64,000 bases of DNA from Luteimonas sp. J29 (GCF_000472505.1 NZ_AWZR01000005.1:124001-188000); one strand, 5' to 3'; shown: positions 50,428 through 59,352, counted from the first letter of the stretch. Notes: generated by a model not told the origin, from the letters alone. Program-made: numbers and translations.

Positions 50428-50906
50428 CGAACGCCTTCGACTTCACCGCCACCGGCATCGACGGGCGTCCGCGGCCGCTGTCGGAGTTCGCCGGCAAGGT
50501 GCTGCTGGTGGTCAACGTCGCCTCGAAGTGCGGCTTCACGCCGCAGTACGCGGGCCTGCAGCAGCTGTGGACCGACTACCGCGAGCGCGGCCTGGTCGTG
50601 CTCGGCTTCCCCTGCGACCAGTTCGGGCACCAGGAACCGGGCGACGAGGCGCAGATCAAGGCGTTCTGCACGCTCGACTACGGGGTCGATTTCCCGATGT
50701 TCGCCAAGGTCGAGGTAAACGGGGCGAATGCGCATCCGCTGTGGGCCTGGCTCAAGCGCGAGAAGGGCGGGCTGCTCGGCATCGACGCGATCAAGTGGAA
50801 CTTCACCAAGTTCCTGGTGGGCCGCGACGGCCGGGTGCTGTCGCGGCATGCGCCGGCGGTGGCGCCGGATGCCCTGCGCGGGCCGATCGAGGCCGCGCTG
50901 GGCTGA
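50424..50906 (+). CDS. btuE: Glutathione/thioredoxin peroxidase
   Basis: Reduces peroxides with thiol donors. The 160-residue Gpx-family protein has peroxidatic Cys in NVASKCGFTPQYAGLQ (Cys in place of Sec), resolving-type Cys in GFPCDQFGHQEPG, a third Cys in KAFC, and KWNFTKFLV with Trp and Asn of the catalytic tetrad. GTG start overlaps the amidohydrolase stop (GTGA), an unexpected pairing. Probably cytoplasmic, with no signal peptide. Confidence 0.94.
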   Translation: MTNAFDFTATGIDGRPRPLSEFAGKVLLVVNVASKCGFTPQYAGLQQLWTDYRERGLVVLGFPCDQFGHQEPGDEAQIKAFCTLDYGVDFPMFAKVEVNGANAHPLWAWLKREKGGLLGIDAIKWNFTKFLVGRDGRVLSRHAPAVAPDALRGPIEAALG

Positions 50907-50930
50907 AGGCCGGGGCGGGCCTGCCTGCCG

Positions 50931-51350
50931 TCAGGTGACGATGGTGACCGGCACCTTCGTGCCCGCCAGCACCTTCTGCGAGACCGAGCCCAGCAGTACG
51001 CCCTTGATGCCACCCGCGCCGCGCGAGCCCATCACGATGATGTCGGCCTTCTTCTTCGCGACCGTGTCGAGGATGGCCGGGGCCACGTCGCCCACCCGCT
51101 CGACGAACTCGACGTCCACCTTGCGCCGCTTCAACAGCCTGCGGGCTGGGCCGAGCAGGCGCGCGAACGACTCGGCATGGTGCGCCGCGGCCGCCTCGGC
51201 GCCCATCTTGCGCGCGGCGCCCGGGAACAGCGAATCGTCCACCGCCATCACCACCAGCTTGCCACTGCGGAACGCCTTGCACAGCGCCAGCGCATGCTGG
51301 AGCGCACGGGTGCTGGCGTCGCTGCCGTCGACCGGGACCAGGATCTTCAT
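50931..51350 (-). CDS. Universal stress protein, UspA family
   Basis: A 139-residue single Usp domain of the ATP-binding type. MKILVPVDGSDAS starts the first beta strand, and the nucleotide loop is GSRGAGGIKGVLLGSVSQKVL (G-2x-G-9x-G-S), then VPVTIV at the end. It is convergent with btuE and downstream of fpr on the same strand. Confidence 0.94.
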   Translation of the reverse strand: MKILVPVDGSDASTRALQHALALCKAFRSGKLVVMAVDDSLFPGAARKMGAEAAAAHHAESFARLLGPARRLLKRRKVDVEFVERVGDVAPAILDTVAKKKADIIVMGSRGAGGIKGVLLGSVSQKVLAGTKVPVTIVT

Positions 51351-51420
51351 CGTCGGACATCCTCCTCAGTGCGGATGATTCTACGCCGGCGCGGCGCGGG
51401 CAGGGATGCGGCCCGGCGAG

Positions 51421-52215
51421 TCACTTCTCGACGAAGGCGCGCTCGAACACGTACTGGCCAGGCGTGCCGATCCGCGGCGCCGCGCTGAAGCCGCGCCGGT
51501 CGAGGATGGCCCGGAAGTCGGCCAGCATCTGCGGGCTGCCGCAGATCATGGCGCGGTCGTGCTCCGGGTCGAGCGGCGCGAGGCCCAGGTCGGCGGCCAT
51601 GCGGCCGCTGTCGAGCAGGTGGGTGAGGCGGCCACGCTGGTCACGGCCCTGCCACTGGAACGGCTCGCGGCTCACCGCGGGGTAGTACAGCAGCTGGCGC
51701 GAGATCTGCTCGCCCAGGTATTCGTGCCGCGGCAGCTCGTTGACGATGTAGTCGCGGTAGGCCAGGTCGGCCGCGCCGCGCACGCCATGGGCGACGATCA
51801 CGCGCTCGAAGCGCTCGTAGGTGTCGGGATCCTTGATCACCGACAGCCACGGCGCCAGGCCCGTGCCTGTGCCCAGCAGGTAGAGGTTGCGCCCCGGGTG
51901 CAGGTCGCTGATCAGCAGGGTGCCGGTGGGCTTGCGGCCGACGAGAAGGCTGTCGCCCGGCTGGATGTGCTGCAGGCGCGAGGTCAGCGGCCCGTCGGGC
52001 ACCTTGATGCTGAAGAACTCCAGCTGCTCTTCCCAGTTCGCGCTGGCGATCGAATACGCCCGCATCAGCGGCCGCCCGTCCACTTCCAGTCCGATCATCA
52101 CGAACTGGCCGTTGTCGAAACGGAAGCCGTCGTCGCGGGTGGTGGTGAAGCTGAAGTAGCTGTCGGTCCAGTGGCGGACGTCCAGCACCGTCTCGGTGCC
52201 GAAGGCGGAAGACAT
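51421..52215 (-). CDS. fpr: Ferredoxin/flavodoxin-NADP+ reductase
   Basis: FAD enzyme that exchanges electrons between NADPH and ferredoxin or flavodoxin, in Fe-S and oxidative stress metabolism. The 264-residue bacterial-type FNR has RAYSIAS (FAD), IKVPDGPLTSRLQ, the NADP motif LGTGTGLAPWLSVI and the C-terminal YVFERAFVEK. The ATG at 52215 is chosen because longer in-frame sequence lacks family similarity. TACAAT on this strand at 52258-52253 could be its -10, without a -35. Confidence 0.94.
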   Translation of the reverse strand: MSSAFGTETVLDVRHWTDSYFSFTTTRDDGFRFDNGQFVMIGLEVDGRPLMRAYSIASANWEEQLEFFSIKVPDGPLTSRLQHIQPGDSLLVGRKPTGTLLISDLHPGRNLYLLGTGTGLAPWLSVIKDPDTYERFERVIVAHGVRGAADLAYRDYIVNELPRHEYLGEQISRQLLYYPAVSREPFQWQGRDQRGRLTHLLDSGRMAADLGLAPLDPEHDRAMICGSPQMLADFRAILDRRGFSAAPRIGTPGQYVFERAFVEK

Positions 52216-52331
52216 GCGGGAGGGGAGGGTGTGGAGGGAGTTTCGCCCGCATATTGTATCCGCCGGGGGCGGCCGGCCGGGGCGGCCGCACGTGGGCAAC
52301 TTGTCCACGTGCCGCGTGGCAGGCTGGGAAC

Positions 52332-52877
52332 ATGGACAGGCTCTGGACCATCGGTCACTCCACGCGGACGCTCGAGGCCTTCGTGGCCATGCTCCGGGAG
52401 GCCGGGATCGCCTGCGTGGCCGACGTCCGGCGTTTTCCTGGCTCGCGGCGGCACCCGCAGTTCGGGGCCGAGGCGCTCGCGGCCGGCCTGGCCGGGGCCG
52501 GGATCGGCTACGGGCACATGCCCGCGCTGGGCGGGCGGCGCCGGCCGCGCCCGGACTCCCCCCATACCGGCTGGCGCCACGCGGGCTTTCGCGGTTATGC
52601 CGACTACATGGACACGCCGGCCTATGCCGCCGCCCGCGAACGCCTGTTCGCGCTCGCGCGCCGGACGCCGACCGCGGTGATGTGCGCCGAGGCGACCTGG
52701 TGGACCTGCCACCGCGGCCTGATCGCCGACGATGCCAAGGCCCGCGGCTGGACGGTCATCCACCTGCTCGCGCCGGGCGATGCGCGCGAGCATCCGTGGA
52801 CGTCGGCGGCACGGCTGGTCGACGGACGCCTCGACTACGGCGCGCCGGACGACGACCAGGGGCGGCTTCCGCTCTGA
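52332..52877 (+). CDS. DUF488-family protein
   Basis: A 181-residue DUF488 protein of unknown function. It shows TIGHSTRTLEAFVAML at the start, VADVRRFPGSRRHPQF near 30-45, ALGGRRRPR and a late CAEATWWTCHRGLIADDAKARG that holds the conserved Cys-His-Arg. Family members have been suggested to bind nucleic acids or act as nucleases, but this is unproven. Divergent from fpr and convergent with the ABC exporter gene. Confidence 0.9.
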   Translation: MDRLWTIGHSTRTLEAFVAMLREAGIACVADVRRFPGSRRHPQFGAEALAAGLAGAGIGYGHMPALGGRRRPRPDSPHTGWRHAGFRGYADYMDTPAYAAARERLFALARRTPTAVMCAEATWWTCHRGLIADDAKARGWTVIHLLAPGDAREHPWTSAARLVDGRLDYGAPDDDQGRLPL

Positions 52878-52892
52878 GCGGGCGGGGTGCGG

Positions 52893-54773
52893 TCAGCGGT
52901 AGCCGGCCGCCTGCAGCTCGAACAGTTCGGCGTAGCGACCGCCCTGGGCCATCAGCTCCTCGTGGGTGCCGCTGGCCTCGACCCGTCCGTCGGCGAGCAC
53001 CAGGATCCGGTCGGCCATGCGCACGCTGGAGAAGCGGTGCGAGATCAGCACCGCGGTGCGGCCGTCGGACAGCTCCTTGAAGCGCCGGAACACCTCGTAC
53101 TCGCTGCGCGCGTCCAGCGCCGCGGTGGGCTCGTCGAGGATCATCACCTGCGCGTCGCGCATGTAGGCGCGCGCGATCGCGATCTTCTGCCATTGGCCGC
53201 CGGACAGGTCCACGCCGTCGCGGAAACGGCGGCCGATGACCTGGTCGTAGCCGGCGGGCAGCGCCTCGATCACCTCGTCGGCCATCGCGCGCCGCGCTGC
53301 GTCCCTGATCCGGTCCATGTCGCCCATCCGGTCGATCTGGCCGACGCCGATGTTCTCGGCCGCGGTCAGGTGGTAGCGCACGAAGTCCTGGAAGATCACC
53401 CCGATGTTGGCGCGCAGCTCGTCCAGGTCGTACTCGCGCAGGTCGTGCCCGTCGAGCAGGATCCGGCCTTCGTCCGGGTCGTACAGGCGCGCCAGCAGCT
53501 TGACCAGGGTGGTCTTGCCGGCGCCGTTCTCGCCGACCAGGGCCAGCACCTCGCCCGCGCGCAGCTCGAAGTCCATGTGCCGCACCGCCCAGCGCTCGGC
53601 GCCGGGGTAGCGGAAGCCCACGTCCTCGAACACGAAGCCCTGGCGGATCGGCTTCGGGAACGGGCGCGGATCCGGCGGCGAGGCGATCTCCGGCTCGATC
53701 TCGAAGAACGAGAACAGGTCGTCCAGGTACAGGGCCTGGCTGGCGACCTGGGAGAATCCGATCAGCAGGCCCTCGAGCAACTGGCGCAGGCGCCGGAAGC
53801 TGCCGGCGAGGAAAGTCAGGTCGCCGATGGTGAAGTCGCCGCGCACCGTGCGCCAGGCGATGTAGGCATAGGCCACGTAGTAGCCGAGCGTGCCCAGCGC
53901 GGCCAGCAGCGTGCCCCAGAACGCGCGTCGCCGCGCCAGCGCGCGGTTGGCGAGGTAGAACCTGTGGGCCAGCGTCCGGTAGCGGTCCACCAGGAAGCGG
54001 TGCAGGTTGAAGATCTTCACTTCCTTGGCGGTCTCGACGCTGGCGCCGGTCTGGCGCACGTACTCGAGCTGCCGGCGTTCCGGCGTCCACTGGAAGTTGA
54101 GCGAGTAGCCCAGGGCGCTGAAGTGGGCCTCGCCGAGGAACGCCGGGACCAGCGCGATCGCCAGCAGCACCATCAGCCACGGCGCGTACACCAGCAGGCC
54201 GATGGCGAAGCTCACGACGGTGATCGCGTCCTGCACCTGCCCGAACAGCTGGCCCATCAGGTTCATCCGGCCCATGGTCTGGCGCCGGGCGCGGTCGAGC
54301 TTGTCCTGCAGCTCCGGGTCCTCGAAGTCCTCGAGGTCCAGGGTCGCGGCGTGCTCCATCAGGCGCACGCTGGTGGCATTGGTGAACAGTTCCGAGAGCA
54401 GCGAGTCGGCGTAGTTCACCAGCCGGCCGAGCAGGTCGGAGAGGATCGCCACCCCGAACTCGATCGCCAGCAGCCATGCCAGGTGGTCGAGCTGGCCGCT
54501 GCGCCAGGCCTCGCCGATGGAGTCGAACGAGAGGCCCAGCCCGACCAGCCGGATCGCCTCGTCGATGATCAGCTTGCCGATGTACAGCGTGAGCACCGGC
54601 ATGAACGCGCGCACCAGGCGCAGGCCCATGCTGGCCATCGTCAGCCACGGGCTGGTCGCCCAGATCTGGCGCAGGAACGGTGGCAGGTTGCGCATCGCGT
54701 CGAAGCGCTCGCGCAGGCTGGGCCGGCTCGCCGAACGGGCGGGCTTGGGGGTGGCGTCGGCGCTGTGGCTCAT
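52893..54773 (-). CDS. ABC transporter, fused permease and ATPase
   Basis: An exporter-type half transporter of 626 residues. Six hydrophobic helices (about 45-340; PWLTMASMGLRLVRAFMPVL, APWLMVLLAIALVPAFL) are followed by an ATPase domain with Walker A GENGAGKTTL, signature DLSGGQWQKIAIARAYM, Walker B VMILDEPTAALD and the switch His in LISHRFSSV. Substrate unknown; single-gene proteins of this kind form homodimers. The ATG at 54773 (MSHSADA) is used; an in-frame ATG at 54788 is possible. Confidence 0.9.
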   Translation of the reverse strand: MSHSADATPKPARSASRPSLRERFDAMRNLPPFLRQIWATSPWLTMASMGLRLVRAFMPVLTLYIGKLIIDEAIRLVGLGLSFDSIGEAWRSGQLDHLAWLLAIEFGVAILSDLLGRLVNYADSLLSELFTNATSVRLMEHAATLDLEDFEDPELQDKLDRARRQTMGRMNLMGQLFGQVQDAITVVSFAIGLLVYAPWLMVLLAIALVPAFLGEAHFSALGYSLNFQWTPERRQLEYVRQTGASVETAKEVKIFNLHRFLVDRYRTLAHRFYLANRALARRRAFWGTLLAALGTLGYYVAYAYIAWRTVRGDFTIGDLTFLAGSFRRLRQLLEGLLIGFSQVASQALYLDDLFSFFEIEPEIASPPDPRPFPKPIRQGFVFEDVGFRYPGAERWAVRHMDFELRAGEVLALVGENGAGKTTLVKLLARLYDPDEGRILLDGHDLREYDLDELRANIGVIFQDFVRYHLTAAENIGVGQIDRMGDMDRIRDAARRAMADEVIEALPAGYDQVIGRRFRDGVDLSGGQWQKIAIARAYMRDAQVMILDEPTAALDARSEYEVFRRFKELSDGRTAVLISHRFSSVRMADRILVLADGRVEASGTHEELMAQGGRYAELFELQAAGYR

Positions 54774-54893
54774 GCCCGCATTGTGCATGGGGCGGCGCAG
54801 GGTGTCGTCAACGCCAGGGGCGTGGGGCTCCGCGGACGTGGTCCGCAGGCCGCAACCGGTTGATCAGGCCGGGCCGCGACGGCGGCCGTGTCC

Positions 54894-54969
54894 TGCAAGA
54901 GCGGCTTCGGCCGGGACCGTGCCAGCACGGCAACCGCCGAGCCCGTCGTGGCTGAAGCCGCTCCCGCGG
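54894..54969. repeat. REP-like element with inverted arms
   Basis: Two arms of the GAGCGGCTTC-type repeat face each other: GAGCGGCTTC (54899-54908) and GAAGCCGCTC (54954-54963) are perfect inverted copies, 45 bases apart. Adjacent bases also match the family known from Lysobacter-type genomes (TGGCTGAAGCCGCTCC in the right arm). It fills much of the gap between the ABC gene and phoH. Probably a mobile palindromic pair (BIME-like); no transposase is nearby. Confidence 0.6.
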
Positions 54970-54995
54970 GTGGCATCGGGGGCGGCGATGCTGGG

Positions 54996-56399
54996 TCAGA
55001 GCACTTCGGAGGCGTAATCGGCCAACCGCGAACGCTCGCCGCGGCGCAGGGTCACGTGGGCGCTGTGGGCCCAGTTCTTGAAGCGGTCCACGGCGTAGGT
55101 CAGGCCCGAAGTCGTCTCGGTGAGGTAGGGCGTGTCGATCTGCTCGACGTTGCCCAGGCACACGATCTTGGTGCCGGGTCCGGCGCGGGTGATCAGGGTC
55201 TTCATCTGCTTGGGGGTGAGGTTCTGCGCCTCGTCCAGGATCAGCCAGCGGTTGAGGAAGGTGCGTCCGCGCATGAAGTTGAGCGAGCGGATCTTGATCC
55301 GCGAGGCGAGCAGGTCGTTGGTGGCCGCGCGGCCCCAGCTGCCGCCTTCCTGGTCGCGGGTGAGCACCTCGAGGTTGTCGGTGAGCGCGCCCATCCACGG
55401 CGTCATCTTCTCTTCCTCGGTGCCGGGCAGGAAGCCGATGTCCTCGCCGACGCTGACCGTCGCGCGGGTCATGATGATCTCGCGGTAGCGCTGCTGGTCC
55501 ATGGTCTGGGCCAGGCCGGCGGCGAGCGCGAGCAGGGTCTTGCCGGTGCCGGCGGTGCCGAGCAGAGTGACGAAGTCGATCTCCGGGTCCATCAGCGCGT
55601 TGAGCGCGAAGTTCTGCTCGCGGTTGCGCGCGCTGATGCCCCACACCGCGTGCTGGCTGCCGCGGAAGTCGTCGACGATCTGCAGCACCGCCTTGCCGTC
55701 CTCGACCCGGTCCACGCGGAACTCGGACTGGTCGTCGCCCGGCAGGTACAGGTACTGGTTCGGGTACCAGTCGCAGTCCTGGGCCGTGGCCACCTCGTAG
55801 TAGGTGCGACCGCGGTCGGTCCACGAGCGCAGGTCCTTGCCGTGGCGGGTCCAGAAGTCCTCCGGCAGCGGCGTGGCGCCGGTGTAGAGCAGGCTGAAGT
55901 CGTCGAGCGCGCGGTCGTTCTCGTAGTCCTCGCTGACGATGCCGGCGATGGCCGCCTTGATCCGCAGGTTGATGTCCTTGGAGACGAACACCACCGGGTA
56001 CTCGGGTTCGTCGCGGCGCAGCTGCAGGATCGCGCCGAGGATCCGGTTGTCCGGCGCCACCGCGCCGAACGACGTCTTGTCCTCGGCCGGCATCGTGGTC
56101 TGGAAGCGCAGCTTGCCGATGCTGGCCGCGCCGCGCAGCTGCAGCGAGCGCGGGCGCTCGAGCACCAGGCCTGTGGCGATCTTGTCCGCGCCCTGCGACT
56201 CGATCAGCTCGTTGATGAAGCGGCTGACCTGGCGCGCGTTGCGCGCCGCCTCCGACATTCCCTTCTTGCCGTTGTCCAGCTCCTCGATGACCTGCATCGG
56301 CAGGAACACGTCGTGCTCCTCGAACCGGAACAGGGCGGTCGGATCGTGCATGAGGACGTTGGTGTCCAGCACGTACACGCGCTTGCCTTGGGTCATCAT
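54996..56399 (-). CDS. PhoH-family ATPase with PIN domain
   Basis: A 467-residue PhoH2-type protein that couples an N-terminal PIN ribonuclease-like domain (about 6-150; YVLDTNVLMHDPTAL, then acidic residues in VSKDINLRIKAA) to a C-terminal PhoH/RecD-like ATPase (about 240-460; Walker [16 protein letters not shown], Walker B LILDEAQN). PhoH2 proteins have RNA helicase/RNase activity in mycobacteria. ATGATG doublet at the start leaves a one-codon uncertainty. Confidence 0.93.
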   Translation of the reverse strand: MMTQGKRVYVLDTNVLMHDPTALFRFEEHDVFLPMQVIEELDNGKKGMSEAARNARQVSRFINELIESQGADKIATGLVLERPRSLQLRGAASIGKLRFQTTMPAEDKTSFGAVAPDNRILGAILQLRRDEPEYPVVFVSKDINLRIKAAIAGIVSEDYENDRALDDFSLLYTGATPLPEDFWTRHGKDLRSWTDRGRTYYEVATAQDCDWYPNQYLYLPGDDQSEFRVDRVEDGKAVLQIVDDFRGSQHAVWGISARNREQNFALNALMDPEIDFVTLLGTAGTGKTLLALAAGLAQTMDQQRYREIIMTRATVSVGEDIGFLPGTEEEKMTPWMGALTDNLEVLTRDQEGGSWGRAATNDLLASRIKIRSLNFMRGRTFLNRWLILDEAQNLTPKQMKTLITRAGPGTKIVCLGNVEQIDTPYLTETTSGLTYAVDRFKNWAHSAHVTLRRGERSRLADYASEVL

Positions 56400-56496
56400 C
56401 GGGCGGATCGCCTCCGATTGGCGGTGGAGCGGGGACGGCCGCGCGCCGCCGCGGCCTGCGGGGCAGGGCGGCGGGGCGTGGCCGGGCAGGGGGGGC

Positions 56497-56979
56497 TCAC
56501 GTGTCGCGTGCGGCCTTGAGCGCGTCGAGCACGGCCCGGGCGTGGCCGGCGACCTTGACCCCGCGCCATTCGGCGACGAGGCGGTGCGAGGGGTCGATCA
56601 GGAAGGTGCTGCGCACCACGCCCAGCACCTTGCGGCCGTACATGTTCTTCTCGTGGATCACGTCGAACGCCCGGCACAGCTTCTCGTCCGGGTCGCTGAC
56701 CAGCGGAAAGCGGAAGCCCTGCTTCTGGCAGAAGTTGTCGTGCGACTTCACCGAGTCGCGCGAGACCCCCAGCACCGCCGCATCGAGCTTGCGGAACTCC
56801 GGCAGCAGCGCGTTGAACTCTAGGCCCTCGGTGGTGCAGCCCGGGGTGGAGTCCTTGGGGTAGAAGTACAGCACCAGCCACTGTCCGGCGTAGTCCGCGA
56901 GGGTGGCGCTGGCGCCGCCCGAGAGCGCGAGGGGCATCGCGAGGAGGGACTTGGGAAGGATCTTGCCGACGGCGGTCAT
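56497..56979 (-). CDS. bcp: Peroxiredoxin, BCP/PrxQ type
   Basis: Thiol peroxidase of 160 residues. Peroxidatic Cys lies in YPKDSTPGCTTEG. The Cys five residues later, used by E. coli Bcp, is absent (GCTTEGLEF), while another Cys occurs in HDNFCQKQGF, so disulphide partner choice is uncertain. SRDSVKSHDNF and FDVIHEKNMYGRKVLG follow the family pattern. Located between phoH and gcvR on the same strand. Confidence 0.93.
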   Translation of the reverse strand: MTAVGKILPKSLLAMPLALSGGASATLADYAGQWLVLYFYPKDSTPGCTTEGLEFNALLPEFRKLDAAVLGVSRDSVKSHDNFCQKQGFRFPLVSDPDEKLCRAFDVIHEKNMYGRKVLGVVRSTFLIDPSHRLVAEWRGVKVAGHARAVLDALKAARDT

Positions 56980-57029
56980 GCTGCTGTGGGTCGCTCCTGG
57001 TTCGACGGGCGTCCTGTGGCGGCGGGCGC

Positions 57030-57596
57030 TCAGAACTTCATCGGGTCCATGATCGCGTCGAGGTTGAGGTGGTCGCAGAACTCGAGGAAATCGTCGCGCA
57101 GCGCGGCGATGTGCATGTTCGCCGGCACGCCGATGGTGACCTGGGCCGAGAACATGTCGGCGCCGGTCTGCATCGCGCGGTAGCGCGAGCAGTGCAGGCT
57201 CTCGATCGTGATGCCCTGGCGGTCGAAGAAGTCGGCCAGCTGGAACAGGATGCCGGGCTTGTCGGCCGCCACCACCTCGACGATGTACGGCAGCAGGTTC
57301 GACTGCACCGGCTTGGGCCCGGTGCGGTACCACACCAGCTTCAGGTCTTCCTCGCGCTCGAGCCGGGCGAGCATCGCCTCGAGCTTGGCCACCGCGTCCC
57401 ACGACCCGGTGGCGAGCGCGGTGACGGAGACGTCCCGGCCGACCGTGGACAGCCGGGTGTCGACGAGGTTGCACCCGCTGTCGGCGATGCGCCTGGTCAC
57501 GGCCAGCAGCGGCGAGGCCGGATGCGTCGTGTAGGCGTTGATCAGCAGGTAGTTCTCGTTCGGCGAAGGCCGGGATGCGTTGTCTGGATCGGTCAA
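57030..57596 (-). CDS. gcvR: Glycine cleavage regulator GcvR-like, two ACT domains
   Basis: A 188-residue protein with two ACT domains (about 15-90 and 100-180; YLLINAYTTHPASPLL and YIVEVVAADKPGILFQLADFFDRQGI). E. coli GcvR binds GcvA and represses gcvTHP with glycine. No ATG exists near the domain start; TTG at 57596 is the best start. Adjacent dapA is divergent. On the minus strand TTGCGG and TATGCT spaced by 18 bases lie about 80 bases upstream and may be the promoter. Confidence 0.88.
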   Translation of the reverse strand: MTDPDNASRPSPNENYLLINAYTTHPASPLLAVTRRIADSGCNLVDTRLSTVGRDVSVTALATGSWDAVAKLEAMLARLEREEDLKLVWYRTGPKPVQSNLLPYIVEVVAADKPGILFQLADFFDRQGITIESLHCSRYRAMQTGADMFSAQVTIGVPANMHIAALRDDFLEFCDHLNLDAIMDPMKF

Positions 57597-57709
57597 GGCG
57601 GCGTCCGCGGCGGTGATGGATCTGTCGTGGAATGCGGTGTGAACGGCGGCCCGTCGGGGCCTGGAATCGCGGCCAGCATACTTGCCCGTGCTTCCAAGCC
57701 GCAAGTAAC

Positions 57710-58678
57710 ATGCCCGTGCCCGAATCCTCCTTGCCGCGCCCGGCGCGCGGCCACCGCACGAGACTCTCCCACTTGCGACTTTCCGGCAGCATCACAGCGC
57801 TGGCGACGCCGTTCACGGCGACGGGCGGGCTCGACCTCGACGCCTGGCGGCGCCTGCTGCTGGCGCAGCTCGCGGGCGGGACCCAGGCACTGGTGGTAGC
57901 CGGTTCCACGGGCGAGGCGGCCATGCTGTCGGAGGAAGAATACGAGACCCTGCTGCGCACCGCGGTGGAGGTGGCCGGCGGCCGCGTCCCGGTGCTCGCG
58001 GGCACCGGCCACACGGCTACCTCGCGCACCATCGAGGCCACGCGCCGTGCCGCCGCGCTGGGCGCCGATGCCGCCCTGGTCGTGACGCCGCCCTACGCGC
58101 GCCCGACCCAGGCCGGCCTGCTGGCGCACTATCGCGCCGTGGCCGGGGAAGGCGGGCTGCCGGTGGTCATGTACAACGTGCCTACGCGCACCGGCTGCGA
58201 CCTGCAGCCGGCCGCGGTCGCCAGCCTGGTCGGCCATCCGCGGATCGCCGGCGTGAAGGAAGCGGTCTCCGACCCACGCCGGCTTCGGGAGTGGCTGGCA
58301 CTGCGCGTCGAGGGATTCGCGGTGCTGTCGGGCGACGATGCCAGTGCCGCTGCCGCCATGCTCGGCGGTGCCGACGGCGTGGTGTCGGTGGTGTCGAACG
58401 TGGTGCCCGGCGCGATGCGTCGCCTGTGCGAGCTGGCGCTGGCCGGACGCCGCGACGAGGCATTGGCCTGGGACGCGCGGTTGCAGCCCCTTTACGCCTT
58501 CGCGTCGATCGAGCCCAATCCGATCCCGGTCAAGGCGCTGCTGGAGCGGCTTGGTTTCGGCGCCGGCCCGCGCCTGCCGCTCACGCCCCTGTCCGAGGCC
58601 CACCAGGCCGCCGCCGCGCGGATGGCCGCCACGGTCGAAGCGCTCGAACGCAGCCTCCGCGATCCGCTCGCGGCCTGA
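57710..58678 (+). CDS. dapA: 4-hydroxy-tetrahydrodipicolinate synthase
   Basis: Condenses pyruvate and aspartate semialdehyde in lysine and diaminopimelate synthesis. The TIM-barrel has SGSITALATPF at its start, AGSTGEAAMLS, MYNVPTRTGCDL with the catalytic Tyr and GVKEAVSD with the Schiff-base Lys. The ATG at 57710 gives 322 residues, about 22 more than usual at the N terminus. TTG at 57773 would give 301, and TTGCCC (57682) with TAACAT (57706-57711) 18 bases later would be a promoter overlapping the ATG, favouring the shorter form. bamC follows. Confidence 0.93.
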   Translation: MPVPESSLPRPARGHRTRLSHLRLSGSITALATPFTATGGLDLDAWRRLLLAQLAGGTQALVVAGSTGEAAMLSEEEYETLLRTAVEVAGGRVPVLAGTGHTATSRTIEATRRAAALGADAALVVTPPYARPTQAGLLAHYRAVAGEGGLPVVMYNVPTRTGCDLQPAAVASLVGHPRIAGVKEAVSDPRRLREWLALRVEGFAVLSGDDASAAAAMLGGADGVVSVVSNVVPGAMRRLCELALAGRRDEALAWDARLQPLYAFASIEPNPIPVKALLERLGFGAGPRLPLTPLSEAHQAAAARMAATVEALERSLRDPLAA

Positions 58679-58702
58679 CCCTTTTCCCGCAGGAGACACC
58701 CG

Positions 58703-59212
58703 ATGCGTCATTCCCGTTCCCTGATCCGCCTGCTCGCGGTCGCGCTGGTCGCCGCCGCCGTGCTCGGCGCCAGTGGCTGCAAGTGGTTCCGCAAGGGCAG
58801 CGAGCTGTACGCGGGTCCGCCCGAGACCCGGCCGCTGGAAGTCCCCCCCGACCTCGATCGCCCCGACACCTCGGGTGCCATGCAGATACCGGGAACCGGC
58901 AGCGTGACCCGCTCGTCGATCGCGGCCCCGGCCAGTCCGCAGCCCAACGGCTTCGCAGTGGCCGGCGACCAGGACGCGGTGTTCACCCGCGTCGGCGAGG
59001 TGCTGGCGGCGACGCCGGGCCTGACCATCGTCAACCGCGCCCAGCTGCTGGGCACCTACGACGTCGATTACGAAGACGCGAAGTTCCTGATCCGCGTCAC
59101 CCGCACCGACAGCGGCGCCTACGTGGCGGCGGTCGATCCGCGCGGCCTGCCGGCGGCCGGCGAGCCGCCGCAGAAGCTGATCGCGGCGCTGCGGGCCGCC
59201 CTGGCCCCGTAA
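58703..59212 (+). CDS. bamC: BamC-like outer membrane assembly lipoprotein (short form)
   Basis: A 169-residue lipoprotein (lipobox LGASGC) placed immediately after dapA, the position of bamC in gammaproteobacteria. The conserved unstructured N terminus of BamC that binds BamD is visible as PPETRPLEVPPDLDRPDT. One helix-grip-like domain follows (NGFAVAGDQDAVFTRVGEVLAATPG to IAALRAALAP), whereas E. coli BamC (about 340 residues) has two. AGGAGA Shine-Dalgarno precedes the ATG. Confidence 0.82.
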   Translation: MRHSRSLIRLLAVALVAAAVLGASGCKWFRKGSELYAGPPETRPLEVPPDLDRPDTSGAMQIPGTGSVTRSSIAAPASPQPNGFAVAGDQDAVFTRVGEVLAATPGLTIVNRAQLLGTYDVDYEDAKFLIRVTRTDSGAYVAAVDPRGLPAAGEPPQKLIAALRAALAP

Positions 59213-59352
59213 CGGCCCGGGCCGCGGCGCGACGCACCCGCCGTCGCCGGCGACGGACCGACCTGGCGGGGACACCGGGCGAGGCCGGACGGGCATTGCG
59301 GCCGCTCCGGGCCGACTGACCGCGGCCCCGCGTTCCCGGTCTGGGCGCCGGC

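Noticed and set aside
52253..52258. TACAAT on the minus strand as a firm fpr promoter
   Set aside because: Position is plausible but the -35 region is pure GC-rich sequence and no Shine-Dalgarno follows; mentioned only in the fpr entry.
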